A DNA stretch of 64,000 bases from Ancylobacter pratisalsi (GCF_010669125.1 NZ_CP048630.1:3716001-3780000); one strand, 5' to 3'. Shown: positions 28,001-36,647, counted from the stretch's first letter. Made by a program: numbers and translations. The notes: generated from the letters alone by a model not told the origin.

Positions 28001-28984
28001 CAGACGACGGATACGAAACCACCGCACCGTATGGCGCAATGTGTTGGCGGCCTCCCACATTAAAGCGGATTTTCCGGCCCCTGACGGCCCGACGATCAAC
28101 GCGGCCCGGCGTTGTTCAATACCTTGCACCAACGCCGATCTGCTTCGGGGGCGTTCAGCCACCAAACCTGCCGCGATGTGACCGGGTTCCACATCAACCC
28201 CAAGATAGAAGTTCGGATCGTTGAGAGGTGTGAGGAAATCGACCGGCTCACAGACGCCATCCATTAGGGCGCGTTCGATCGCGTCAACGTCGATAGCGGC
28301 CAAGACATCTCGGATTGCCGTTTCAGTGTCAGAGATCGAAACGCCACGATAATTCTCCGGCGCCAACCGGCCATTGGCCTCTGCCAAAGAGCCCACGCGA
28401 ACAAGCAGTTCGGCAAAGCACATCTGGGCCGCAATCGGGGCGCAGCTCAACCGATCTACGATCAGGCTGATCGCCCATTCCTGCGGTGAGGTCACAACAG
28501 TGAGCGATGTTCTCGGGAGAAGATCAGCGGCTCCACCGAACTTTGAAAGTCTGGTGCTGATCGGACTTTCGATTGAGCGGACTGCGGGGTGGTCGTCGAG
28601 GGGACTGAGGCCCGTCACCTCCCGCTCAAGAACGAGTTCCAGTCGCTGCGGCCGCGGTGCGGAGCCAAGCGACCGGTTCCACAGGTCTTCAATGTGTCCG
28701 ACCGTCTCGCCTTCTGTAAAGTCCCCAAGGTGTTCCCGTCGGCTCTTGACCTGGACAAAGCTCGTTGCTTCACCACGCAGCTCGATGTCGTCACCACCTT
28801 CCGGGATCACGATGGCGGGCGCTCGCTGGCCAGCCCATATTTCCACCGACAACCAAGCGGATATGGCGTCTTGGTAGCGAAAGCCGCGGCCTGCGTTGGA
28901 GCCGGCCCTAGACGCACCCTTGGCCGGTTTAGACGCCAGCTTTGGGTCGCGACTCCGCTTGTTGTGTTCAGGCTTCTTATCCAA
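25046..28984 (-). CDS. Cap4/DUF4297-like nuclease fused to a P-loop ATPase, 1312 aa
   Basis: After a basic N-terminal tail the protein shows a Cap4/DUF4297-type dsDNA endonuclease signature: GFRYQDA (34-40), GGDDIELRG (63-71) and FVQVKSR (76-82), i.e. D-x-E...QxK. A STAND-like ATPase follows, with Walker A GPSGAGKSA (299-307) and LGFVMDDVG (351-359) as Walker B. The C-terminal 900 residues are helical with no known motif. The frame has no ATG before the nuclease domain. TTG 28984 has AGGGA eight bases upstream, and an in-frame TAG lies further upstream. It is the first gene of a two-gene operon with the HNH-NACHT gene, which it overlaps. A defence role is inferred from domains and neighbours. 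Confidence 0.8.
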   Translation of the reverse strand: MDKKPEHNKRSRDPKLASKPAKGASRAGSNAGRGFRYQDAISAWLSVEIWAGQRAPAIVIPEGGDDIELRGEATSFVQVKSRREHLGDFTEGETVGHIEDLWNRSLGSAPRPQRLELVLEREVTGLSPLDDHPAVRSIESPISTRLSKFGGAADLLPRTSLTVVTSPQEWAISLIVDRLSCAPIAAQMCFAELLVRVGSLAEANGRLAPENYRGVSISDTETAIRDVLAAIDVDAIERALMDGVCEPVDFLTPLNDPNFYLGVDVEPGHIAAGLVAERPRSRSALVQGIEQRRAALIVGPSGAGKSALMWEAANTLRHTVRWFRIRRLSAADIPSLRQLVRTFRASEDSPLGFVMDDVGRNGPESWGGLLKEAMSVPGVVLLGSVREEDVTLIAERARAAEIRADPDDELAERLWRELREAEKTNWAGWYEPWKMSDGLLLEYVHILTRGQRMHELLADQVAARVSDPMRSLELDILRSGAWAGAANAEVDASRLARALSVSEADLSRALQRLIQEHLVRSPAPGAVTGLHQLRSEELLQLTHQTTLPTLETSFERTVASVPATNLEPLVADTLSARRLPVPAVLNGLIVRLESEQDARALASALRGLGSGRVSLGVGEWLDTPEARALPRTQITNAAMFGVAGIDLSSLSIIPEVQAAAGRLSQIKGSPDDDPRRLLMERMSPSVLSVLIETADLASLDEILAALVGMPLPVAVRTSLMQAPDGLLNANLDLLASLMGTLSALDREVAGGWVAEIGQEALFARVQAETAWAGPVTIQDADDGVIVRCDLWYVAGSVQKNPHDAVVSLCERILALCPSADIAASNAITASGELAGLVQLPLGTKRIARENLPPPSVPQWNRRWRDLISRRVAAPSYSDYLARGVVILDALVPTLEKIFDTHFRGKNAPNGLFETLNSINTETEALTPPAISSLKASGAGSNETNTNVTKFQNLLHSASVNVIARFVKLPDQAGAYIAWLSDLITDVDTTTLEEPWQLIGGGPPLMLNRLKTLLETLRLLAGEAHERKQAPAVTWATRGKGARVGNSVRLVSLSAKAAGETRLAQRKAEIERLAEEAGIAAQFHLRVNAKGILPWPPAEVLALLLASDIADAVVALAEQAELVRSLVDPSIHLTIMPYIEDVAFPALAKSGYQTLLPDVEGAAFWAEQLGLPQALSAMGSMFGEVLSLASELGAMDQKRLGNETRPEEEIAARRSLEAAFERKYEELTRRLNAFDQALQSDVSELIEHLRTGDVDFAAEAQAAIGGTSSKIAEATGYVSLLLLSAEIDSISAEGQPFEQLQTTSPEQADDGED

Positions 28985-29098
28985 GTATTCGATCCCTAGC
29001 GCAAACTCGGCGTGCCGCCACTAGGGAACCGCCGATTCCACGCTATAGCCCGACACTTCGCCTTCAACTCGTATCTGAATCTGACCGAAACCATCCGG

Positions 29099-31651
29099 TC
29101 AACTGAGCAACACTTCGATTTCCTTCGCGTCAACCAATGTCGTGATTTCCGAATAGAGATCTACCTGCTGGCCGGGCGCGGAAATCGAGATGATCAGCGC
29201 GTAACGCGCCTTGTCGGCTACGCGCTTCTGCCCAACATGCGACTTCCACCAACCGCCGACGGGGTAAACAGCAATAGCATCGTGCCCGGCGAGGTCGATC
29301 GCTCGTCCGCGCCAAAGATCGCAATGGAGGGAGCCCGCCTGGACCGCCTTCGGACCGAGCAGCCAGCAGCTCGTTTCGCCATCGGCCTCCGTGCCGTCCT
29401 TCGCCTGGCTCGCGGAAATTCGGCTGCGGAATCTGGCGCTCGTTTCGGTGCGCTTCTTCATATCGAAGCGCAGACCGAAAGAACGATAGGTGTCCGGGCG
29501 GGTGGCGGCTTTTCCGGTTAGGTTGGGCTCGATGAAATAGGACAATGTCACCTTCATCGTGACGATCTCGTTCTCGAGCTGCTCCAGAGCCGTCTTGGGC
29601 CAAGGGAGATCATAGAAATGCATCTCATTGAATACGCCGGTTCGGCCGTCCGCGCCTATCGCAAAAGGCTGAAGCTCTGCCTGCGCAACAAGCGTAGTAT
29701 CGTTGCGCGCTGAGAGGACCGCGCGGCCGATTTCCGGCACGCCATATCCAAACTCGCGAAGCATCGCCTGCTTCTTCGCTTTGGTGGCAGCCTTGCCCGT
29801 TTTCCAGTGCGCGCCTGTGCCGATGAACTTCTTTCGGATCGGCTCGGGCCAGCGCGCTGAGTCGACGATGAGCGCGCGATGCGTTTCCGGCCAGAGGTCG
29901 GGCCGAGCCGCCTGCAGCCGACCGACGAAATTACCCGCCATGCCCGCGGCGGCGCTGGTCGCCCAGAACGGGACCAAAGGCTCGCCCGCCACATCTGACC
30001 CCGCAGATAGAAGGGACACGGACGGGTCCCAGCCGCAGAAGCCCGCGGCGTCAGACATCATGTTGCCCGCCTCGAACAGCACCTCCGGCTTGATCGGGGT
30101 CAGGTCGTCGGGAAGCGACTGAGAGCCACGGCTGAACGGGCTGCGATGATTGGCGGCGACCGCCGCCTGCAACACGGGAGGCGGCGCCGGCGGCTGCTCC
30201 TTGCGCGTGAAGCCGCCGATGGTGAGTGCGTTCCAGCTCTGCGACGGATCTTCCAACGGTTGAGAGGGCAGAACGTCCACAGCCATCCCGCCGGAGACGT
30301 TTCCGGTGGCGACGACCATCAGGCGCTTCGGTCGTTCGGATGCCGCAACTTTGTCATCAGCCTCGCCAGGCATCGCCCCGGCGATGATCTGATCCAGCGC
30401 ACCGCTCCAAGTCGATGGTCGGCTGGGCGGGAAGTCTGTCGCGGAGGTCGCGATGCAGAAACTGCGCAGTGCGTCCGGCCGCTCGATCTCGACCGCACTG
30501 ACCGCGCCTTGCGTGACGACCCCATAGCTGGGCGGCTTGGTCGGCGGGAATCCGTGCGGTGGCAACAGTTTCATGGATTCCGCACCGTGTGTCAGCGTGA
30601 CCGGACGCGCGTCGTTCATCAAGGATTCGAGATCGCCATATAGGACGAGGCCTGCCAGCGGCGTGCCGTGACCGCCGTTCGGCTGATGGTCGTCGGCGCC
30701 CCAAGCCGCATCATAGGCCCACGCGCCACGCAGGCCGGGAGCGATCAGGGGATGGGCGGCGGCGACGCCCGTGTCGAGCATGCAAACCACTGGGGCATCG
30801 TTCGCGGGCGCCGAGACCCTCTGCGACAATTCGGCAACCCAATCGTGCTGACCCAGCCCCGTCTCTCCACGATCGAGAAACGGTTCGATCGTTCCTGTCG
30901 CGCGCCTGATTTCAGTGATGGCGCCCGGTACGCGCGTCGCGAAGAGTGCAACCGTTGCAGCAGTGCCGTGCAGAAACAGGACGGTCGTGTCGGGGAAGAT
31001 CAGGCGGTCGTCATGAACATCAATATTCACATTGCGCGCCGCGTTGACGAGGCGATCTGCCAAGGCCACAGGCTGGCGAACCCACAGCTCCCACCAAACG
31101 ATGTCCGGCGTGGCCAGGTCCACCGCGCCCGTGAACAATGACCCGGTGTCGATCGCCCGGACCTCCTCGACGACCTCGAAGCGCTCGACATCAGGCCGTC
31201 GTTGATTGCCCGGATCGCGGCCATATTCACTGATACGGCCTTGCAGAAAGGCGCGCGCATCATCCGGCACAAACAGCAATGCGCTCTCCGTGCGGTCGTC
31301 GTTCCGTTCGGAACGGAGCACCACAACGTCCTGCGTAGGAAACTCAAGCGCTGTTGGAACCTTGACCGCCTTGGTCCGGGAGTCCTCGGCTGGCGGCAGC
31401 GTCGTGATCTCGACGATCGTGCCGGATTTCAGGCCCTGAACGGCAAGACGCGGATCATCGGCCGGCAGTGGAATATCGCCGAGCGCAGCGGCGAGTTGAT
31501 CAAGCAGATGTGCGGCGTGCGCAGCATAGTCGCCGCGAAGCGGTTTGCGTTCCTGATTGCGTGATGGGAAGGTATATGCTGCCGTCTCACGGAAAACGTC
31601 GATCGGTATGTGCTGACGGTCTCTCGTGTCGAAATTATCTGGCTCCGCCAT
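29099..31651 (-). CDS. ietS: IetS: subtilisin-like serine protease
   Basis: This 850-aa S8-family peptidase has an apparent catalytic triad of D293 (CMLDTG), H328 (GGHGT) and S566 (ATSAAAGMAG), with the oxyanion asparagine in ATGNVSGG (about 451). There is no signal peptide, so it acts in the cytoplasm. With the AAA ATPase encoded 51 bases upstream it forms ietAS. That system is known as a plasmid incompatibility and stability module from an Agrobacterium Ti plasmid and later as an antiphage system. Extra N-terminal (1-280) and C-terminal (about 600-850) regions are typical of the family. ATG 31651 fits the operon spacing. Confidence 0.9.
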   Translation of the reverse strand: MAEPDNFDTRDRQHIPIDVFRETAAYTFPSRNQERKPLRGDYAAHAAHLLDQLAAALGDIPLPADDPRLAVQGLKSGTIVEITTLPPAEDSRTKAVKVPTALEFPTQDVVVLRSERNDDRTESALLFVPDDARAFLQGRISEYGRDPGNQRRPDVERFEVVEEVRAIDTGSLFTGAVDLATPDIVWWELWVRQPVALADRLVNAARNVNIDVHDDRLIFPDTTVLFLHGTAATVALFATRVPGAITEIRRATGTIEPFLDRGETGLGQHDWVAELSQRVSAPANDAPVVCMLDTGVAAAHPLIAPGLRGAWAYDAAWGADDHQPNGGHGTPLAGLVLYGDLESLMNDARPVTLTHGAESMKLLPPHGFPPTKPPSYGVVTQGAVSAVEIERPDALRSFCIATSATDFPPSRPSTWSGALDQIIAGAMPGEADDKVAASERPKRLMVVATGNVSGGMAVDVLPSQPLEDPSQSWNALTIGGFTRKEQPPAPPPVLQAAVAANHRSPFSRGSQSLPDDLTPIKPEVLFEAGNMMSDAAGFCGWDPSVSLLSAGSDVAGEPLVPFWATSAAAGMAGNFVGRLQAARPDLWPETHRALIVDSARWPEPIRKKFIGTGAHWKTGKAATKAKKQAMLREFGYGVPEIGRAVLSARNDTTLVAQAELQPFAIGADGRTGVFNEMHFYDLPWPKTALEQLENEIVTMKVTLSYFIEPNLTGKAATRPDTYRSFGLRFDMKKRTETSARFRSRISASQAKDGTEADGETSCWLLGPKAVQAGSLHCDLWRGRAIDLAGHDAIAVYPVGGWWKSHVGQKRVADKARYALIISISAPGQQVDLYSEITTLVDAKEIEVLLS

Positions 31652-31702
31652 AAGTACTTGCTCGTTTGTTCGAGTTCCAGTCTATCCGTTGGCGGAGCCT
31701 GC

Positions 31703-32713
31703 CTAACGGCTGGATTGACGGCGGAACTTACCCTTTAATGTTTGTCGGTTCTGCAAAGCGCCTTGTAGCGCTTCAGGCGAGGCCTTCGACGCCCCTTCAA
31801 GGATAGCGTCCTTCACGACGGCATCTGCGGCACGAACCAATTCGCCCTGGCTGAGCCCCTCCAGTGCCGTTTCGAGTGCAGGCCACGCCTTTGCGGCGAA
31901 TTTGAATTTGCCAAGGCGGCGCTCAACGATCGCGCGGGCGGCCGCGACGTCCGGCAGCGTGTATTCGATCACCTCATCGAAGCGCCGCGCCAGCGCTTCA
32001 TCCAGGATCTCGACGTGGTTCGTCGCCGCCAGCACGAGGCTGTCGGTCGAGTTTGGCTCTTCCATAAAGGCCAGGACCGAGTTCAACACCCGGCGGATCT
32101 CGCCGACATCGTTCGGGTCGCCTCGGCGAGCGCCGATCGCGTCGAACTCGTCGAGTAGATAGACACCGCGTGTTTGCGCGATTTGATCAAACAGCAGTCG
32201 CATCTTGCCGGCTGTCTCGCCGAAAAAGCGGCTGAACAAGGCTTCGAGACGCACAGTGAAGAGCGGCAGGCGCAATTCCCCGGCAAGCGCCGAGGCGGTC
32301 ATGGTCTTACCTGTGCCGGGCAGACCGACGAGCAGCATATGTGTCGCCGGCGTCTGGCTGTGTTCGCGCAAGGTTGCGCGTTCCTGTTGCTGGCGAACGA
32401 TCCGCCCAAGCCGTGCGGCGATGTCGTCCGACAGCACCATGCTTGACAGCGTGACCTTGGGATAGGCGCTCTCGACGAGACCTTGCAATTCGCCCCGTGG
32501 CCGAGCCAGCGGAATCGGCGTCTGCCCGCCAGCGGGCTTTCCGACATGGCGCTGGTCTCTAGCCTTCTGGACGAGGCGCTTCAGCTTTTCGGCATCATCG
32601 GCCCGACCTTGACGGGCTTCCTGTGCGGCGATCTGCAAGGCGATCGACAGAAGCTGATCTTCATCTCCGTCGATATGCGAGTTGAGGAGCGCGAGAATTT
32701 GCTTGGTAGACAT
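31703..32713 (-). CDS. ietA: IetA: AAA+ ATPase
   Basis: This 336-aa AAA+ ATPase of the FtsH/katanin-like clade has Walker A GLPGTGKT (130-137), Walker B VYLLDEFD (184-191), sensor-1 asparagine in AATNH (229-233) and arginine-finger residues in LARRFD (241-246). The N-terminal 80 residues are helical. In ietAS systems the ATPase works with the subtilase encoded downstream and probably delivers or licenses substrates. ATG 32713 is chosen because AGGAGG precedes it by five bases; a longer in-frame start lacks such a site. An AT-rich TATAAAAG-like box lies about 30-50 bases upstream. Confidence 0.9.
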   Translation of the reverse strand: MSTKQILALLNSHIDGDEDQLLSIALQIAAQEARQGRADDAEKLKRLVQKARDQRHVGKPAGGQTPIPLARPRGELQGLVESAYPKVTLSSMVLSDDIAARLGRIVRQQQERATLREHSQTPATHMLLVGLPGTGKTMTASALAGELRLPLFTVRLEALFSRFFGETAGKMRLLFDQIAQTRGVYLLDEFDAIGARRGDPNDVGEIRRVLNSVLAFMEEPNSTDSLVLAATNHVEILDEALARRFDEVIEYTLPDVAAARAIVERRLGKFKFAAKAWPALETALEGLSQGELVRAADAVVKDAILEGASKASPEALQGALQNRQTLKGKFRRQSSR

Positions 32714-32742
32714 GCTCGCCTCCTTTCTTCGATTCGGCCTCG

Positions 32743-33235
32743 CTATACTTTTATATGCTTTAGATGCCACGGGCGATCATCGGCTCGAGATGACGGTATC
32801 TCAGAAGTCTCCCAAAAGCCACCGTTTCCTGTGGTTCTCCGGCGCTCAGGATCGTCAGGGACACTGCTGGGTTTGTCCGATACACGCCTATCAGACGTAT
32901 GGCGATCGGCACCAGCCACACTGATTGCTCGATATAGCCACCGATACCTACCCGATTGCCGCCAATGCGATGCAGTTTGAGAGCTTCCGACCACCAACGA
33001 AAAGGCGATGGCCGAAAAGCGTCCGGAGCGAGATAATCGCCTGCTGCTAGCTCAACTGCCCACGGGGGTGGCGATAGACCCGGCGTGCCGGCTGTTCGAG
33101 CCGGCCCAAGCCGACATATTTGGTGCGTAGCGAGGTACAGTAGTCGCGCGCAGAGAACCACGCGGAATCAACGAGCACGCCTTCCGGGAGGAGGCGCTCA
33201 AGCTGCTTTAGCTTTCCCACGCTTTGCTCGCTCAT
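32743..33235 (-). pseudogene. Degenerate second copy of the AbiEi antitoxin gene
   Basis: Codons from ATG 33235 give MSEQSVGKLKQLERLLPEG and so on. They match the first 62 residues of the intact AbiEi at 35713-36558 with few changes. A TAG at 33047-33049 replaces a TGG codon of the intact gene. Nucleotide similarity continues for about another 100 bases (to about 32950) and then fades. The rest, up to the ietA promoter, shows no clear gene; open minus-strand frames here do not match anything I know. The upstream palindromic region is duplicated too. Confidence 0.75.
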
Positions 33236-33731
33236 GGTGGCGCCAGTTTGAAAATTTATCGGTTAGCGTCACATCGGTTAGCAAATGTGGCATTTGGCAA
33301 ACCCGCGGTCTTCGCCTTGATACAAATCCTCGGAGTCTGATGGCTGAAGACTGCGGTTTAGTATCAGCAGCCAGAGAGGCCTAGTCCGTCTCGGCCCCCT
33401 TAGTCGGCAAGGCCAACCCGCCGTCGCAGCGATATAGGATCGAGGTGGGTGTATTGATTTCGCCGATTTTGACGGTACTTTACGGGAGCAAAAGATTCGA
33501 GGTCTGAGGTCTACGCCTCACCGCGAAACGGTCGATAGATACCGATAGTTCACAGAATTTTTTCTGCGCTAAAATTGCCTAAAAATCCCGCAAAATTAAA
33601 AGGATAGATTTTTGACGGCCTGCGCCTCGGCGCTGGCGGCCAAAGAGAATATTTTCTACAATAAAATCAATCGCTTATTGTCGAAAAAATATTAGAGTGG
33701 GAATAATTCGCGCCTATCCAAACGCCTGGCC
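33236..33731. other. AbiEi-copy promoter region and an AT-rich non-coding stretch
   Basis: Bases 33299-33359 hold an inverted repeat (CGGTCTTCGCC and GGCTGAAGACTG) matching that before the intact abiEi gene. From about 33540 to 33715 the sequence is markedly AT-rich compared with its surroundings and carries an ACAATAA/TTATTGT inverted repeat near 33660-33685. I find no gene. Confidence 0.5.
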
Positions 33732-34383
33732 TGCCCCGATTGAGTGGTCCAGTTTGACCCTAATGCATAGTCGGCCTTTCTTCGGTTGCTTGTGCGGCAC
33801 CTTGAGCCCCTCCCGCCGCCAGATCCGCTCCACCCGCTTGACGTTCACCGCCCACCCGGCGGCGTGCAGCAAGGCCGTGATCCGGCGATAGCCATAGCGT
33901 CCGTACCGGGTGGCGAGTTCGACGATGTCCGCGGTCAGGGCCGCCTCGTCGGCACGGCCCTCCGGCACCTTGCGTTGGGTCGATCGATGTTGCCCCAGAA
34001 CCCGGCACGCCAGCCGTTCCGACACGCCGAGCTTGCTCACGACGTGTTCGACGCAGCGACGGCGCCGGGCGGGGCTCAGAAGTTTCCCGCCGCAGCTTCC
34101 TTCAGGATCAGCTTCTCGAGCGTCAGATCCGAGACCGCCTTCCGCAGCCGCTTGACCTGGTCGCTCTTCAGCCCGCCGAACTCCTTGCGCCAGCGGTAAT
34201 ACGTGAACGACGTCACCCCGATCGCCCGGATCGCTTCGGCAACGGGGCGCCCCTGCGACACCAGAACGTCGACCTGCCGAAGCTTCGCGACGATCTCTTC
34301 CGGCTTGTGCTTCTTCTGCGCCATTGCGCCATCCTCCAAAGGCCCGAAAGCCTACTTCACGGAGAACCACTTTTCAGGGGGCA
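33732..34383 (-). mobile_element. 652-bp deletion derivative of an IS3-family element
   Basis: This sequence matches the left part of the longer copy at 36779-37989. It has the left end (TGCCCCC...), all of orfA and the first part of orfB, then ends at the internal right-end repeat (the copy at 37384-37431). It is bounded by TGCCCC termini and flanked by GGCC on both sides (33728-33731 and 34384-34387), as expected for a 3-4 bp target duplication. The catalytic DDE part of orfB is missing, so it cannot move by itself. It truncates the DUF3883-type gene next to it. Confidence 0.8.
34076..34339 (-). CDS. IS3-family OrfA (in the deletion derivative)
   Basis: This 87-aa helix-turn-helix OrfA is identical to the copy at 36823-37086. 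It begins MEDGAMAQKKHKPEEIV and ends with a leucine-rich segment. It could bind the IS ends. The partner orfB here keeps only its N-terminal part, so transposase activity would have to come from another copy. Confidence 0.8.
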   Translation of the reverse strand: MEDGAMAQKKHKPEEIVAKLRQVDVLVSQGRPVAEAIRAIGVTSFTYYRWRKEFGGLKSDQVKRLRKAVSDLTLEKLILKEAAAGNF

Positions 34384-34790
34384 GGCCACGGCGGCGCATT
34401 GCTGTGGGGCGGTGGCGGACCGATCCACAGCATCGCCTCCTCCCGAAGCGCTGACGGCGACGGCCCCATGGCGATCCGTGCGGTGGGTGCGAGCCAATCC
34501 GGATGACGATCCAGCCAGCGAACCACCACGTCGATGAGCGACGTTTGGAAATTGAAGGCCGGCTTATAGCCGGGGAGCCAATCCTCCCCGAGGCCCTTTA
34601 GCGCTGCGCTGATATTCTGGTGCTTGTATTCTATCGAACCCCGGGGTCGCCCAGTTACCGCCTGCAGCAGACGATTATGCTCGGCCTTGCTGTAGGGGCG
34701 GCCGGCGATGTCGTCGGGGAGCATTGCGAAGTAGTCCGCAACGATCGCGTCGTTCTGCTCTTCGGTCCAGACACCAACCATCTCCTCCAT
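34384..34790 (-). pseudogene. N-terminal fragment of a DUF3883-type protein, cut by the IS
   Basis: The 138-codon frame starts MEEMVGVWTEEQNDAIVAD and contains SIEYKHQNISAALKGLGEDW, a pattern I recall from the N-terminal part of proteins with a C-terminal DUF3883 domain. Its real coding sequence ends at the IS boundary (34383), and the last residues before the stop come from the IS end. It starts eight bases after the abiEii stop, so it was part of that operon. The family call is from memory and moderate; the truncation is clear. Confidence 0.6.
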
Positions 34791-34798
34791 CGCTTCGC

Positions 34799-35713
34799 CT
34801 ATCTCGCCAAGACCTCTTCAAGCTGTTTCACCAGTGTCCCCCGCTTCTCCGCACTCAGGCTATCGAGATTCTGTTGCCGCCATCGCACGGCCGGCAGATC
34901 AGCGGCCGCTTCCAAGCCGATTGTCGACCAATCGGGCTCGCCTCGTTCGAACGCCAACAAGAATTGGCGGTGAGGATCAGGCATTGAGCCGACGATTTCG
35001 CTGATCAGCGCTTCACGCGCCGCCAGAAGGTCGTCGAGTGCGACCGGCTACCGCGTCATGCCAACAAAGCCACGCTCGAACTCAGCCTTGATGTCTTTGC
35101 GGCGAGCCGCCAGCACCTCGGCCATGGGGCGGTCGTGGCTGATGAGGTAGATCAGAAAGGTCCGCCGGAGCGCGTCGTCAATTCCTTCGTTTGCCAGGAG
35201 GTCGCGCGCATCGAAGAGGTCACGTGGATGCTGCCGGTCGAACGCAGCGACGATCTTCCCGGCGTAGAGATCCGGAAACGAGACGATACGCATTTCTGCG
35301 AAACCAAACTCGTCTTCGACGCCGGAGGAGACCGGACGAAAGTCGGGTTCGAACACGTAGCCTCGCAAGACCGGCGTGACCTCGATTTTGATCTGCGCAC
35401 TATCGCTGCGAACCACTAGCTTGGTGATGACATTTTCGCGCGAGCGCGATGGCGTGACGCGGGCACCACGAACCGCTTCAGTGATGCGCTCCGCGATGCG
35501 CAGCATCGTCGCATCGATTGCGGCTAGCGAAGCCGCGCGATCCTGAACCGGCAGATAGGTGAGGTCGATATCGACCGAAAGCCGTGGCAGGTCGCGGATG
35601 AAGAGATTGATGGCTGTGCCGCCCTTCATCGCAAAACACTCTTCCGCTGCGACGGAAGGCAGCGTGCGGATCAGGAGCGCCACCTAGTTACGGTAGGCAT
35701 CAGCAAAAGCCAT
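34799..35713 (-). pseudogene. abiEii: AbiEii toxin with two in-frame amber codons
   Basis: Read through, this is a 304-residue AbiEii/DUF1814 nucleotidyltransferase toxin. It shows MKGGTAINLF (the nucleotidyltransferase GG(S/T) motif), VDIDLTYLP with the metal-binding DxD, and KIVAAFDRQHPRDLFDARDL near the C-terminus. Two TAG codons interrupt it: codon 10 (35684-35686), where relatives usually have glutamine, and 35048-35050, after GMTR. The natural stop at 34799 is also TAG. ATG 35713 overlaps the antitoxin stop (TGATG), as in abiE operons. A restart at 35683 would give a 211-aa protein with the active-site motifs but no C-terminal third, so the toxin is probably dead. Confidence 0.85.
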
Positions 35714-36558
35714 CAGGGTGCCTCGTCCAGTTCTTTCGGCACGGTGATCTGATAGGCGGGATCGTAGCGCCCCTCCTTGACCAGCATACGCTTGCCCGAG
35801 CCAAGATCGATTGCAGCGCGCTCGATGTGCTTGAGCCATGCGTGGCGATGCCGATCGGCAAAGAAGAAGAAGAGGCGCTTCACCTTTACGCTTCGGCAGC
35901 GGACAAGCAGCTTCTGCAGCCGCCGCGGAGCAAGATCGCTCAATCCTTCCATCAGCACATCGACCTGATGGTAGCTTTCGTGATCGGGCAACTCGTCGAG
36001 CAGCTCAAGGATCGCACGTTCAGGTGCCGAAACCGTCAGTGGCCAATCCCATTGTCCCCAGGCAAGCGAGCGCAATCCGGCATCTTGGAGAGATCGGTCG
36101 TCGCGTATGCTGGCGTGTTTCCGATCGAGGGAAGGGAAGGTAGCGTCCTCAAGGTCCCTCCCGAAGAGTGGCACGCTATTGCGGTAGACGAATTGCTCCT
36201 TGAGCGGCAGCGCGGTGAGCCAGTTTGGAGGCTTAGTTGGGCCGTGAAGATGGACCTTAAAACCGCCTTGCGAGAGGTAATGGGCATAGCCCTGCAGTTC
36301 GAGAGCTGTTCGGCCACCAACGGCAAGGCTATGGTCGAGGATCGTCTGGAGCGAGATAACGACCTGGTGCCAGCTCAACTGTCCGCGGGGGCGTCTATAG
36401 ACCCGGCGTGCTGGCTGTTCGAGCCAGCCTGAGGCGACATATTTGGTGCGCAGGGAGGTGTAATAGTCGCGCGCGGAGAGCCACGCGGAATCGGCGAGCA
36501 AGCCCTCTGGGAGGAGGCGCTCAAGCCGTTTTAGCTTTCCTTCGCTTTGCTCACTCAT
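35713..36558 (-). CDS. abiEi: AbiEi antitoxin
   Basis: This 281-aa type IV antitoxin has an N-terminal winged helix (ERLLPEGLLADSAWLSARDY) and the C-terminal AbiEi domain. It blocks the AbiEii toxin and represses the operon by binding inverted repeats. The reading frame is intact, unlike its toxin partner, and AbiEi with an inactive toxin can persist as a harmless or anti-addiction gene. The start ATG 36558 is matched by the start of the degenerate copy at 33235. The palindrome at 36655-36702 upstream is its likely operator. It overlaps abiEii by one base. Confidence 0.85.
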   Translation of the reverse strand: MSEQSEGKLKRLERLLPEGLLADSAWLSARDYYTSLRTKYVASGWLEQPARRVYRRPRGQLSWHQVVISLQTILDHSLAVGGRTALELQGYAHYLSQGGFKVHLHGPTKPPNWLTALPLKEQFVYRNSVPLFGRDLEDATFPSLDRKHASIRDDRSLQDAGLRSLAWGQWDWPLTVSAPERAILELLDELPDHESYHQVDVLMEGLSDLAPRRLQKLLVRCRSVKVKRLFFFFADRHRHAWLKHIERAAIDLGSGKRMLVKEGRYDPAYQITVPKELDEAP

Positions 36559-36647
36559 GGTGAGCTTTTTAGCTTATATTTAAACCGTATGCTAGTTTGA
36601 GAATATCCCATTTAGCGTCGCGTGGGTTAGCAAAGGAGGTATATGGC

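Noticed and set aside
26766..28181. 471-codon plus-strand open frame
   Set aside because: It is antisense to the Cap4-like gene and serine/arginine-rich, as expected from a shadow frame.
33540..33715. AT-rich stretch as a replication origin
   Set aside because: No iterons, DnaA boxes in an array or rep gene are seen nearby.
34799..35713. Amber suppression (a 21st amino acid or suppressor tRNA) as the explanation for the TAG codons
   Set aside because: No suppressor tRNA is visible in the window and nearby genes are also decaying. Inactivation is simpler, so this is kept only as a question in the findings.
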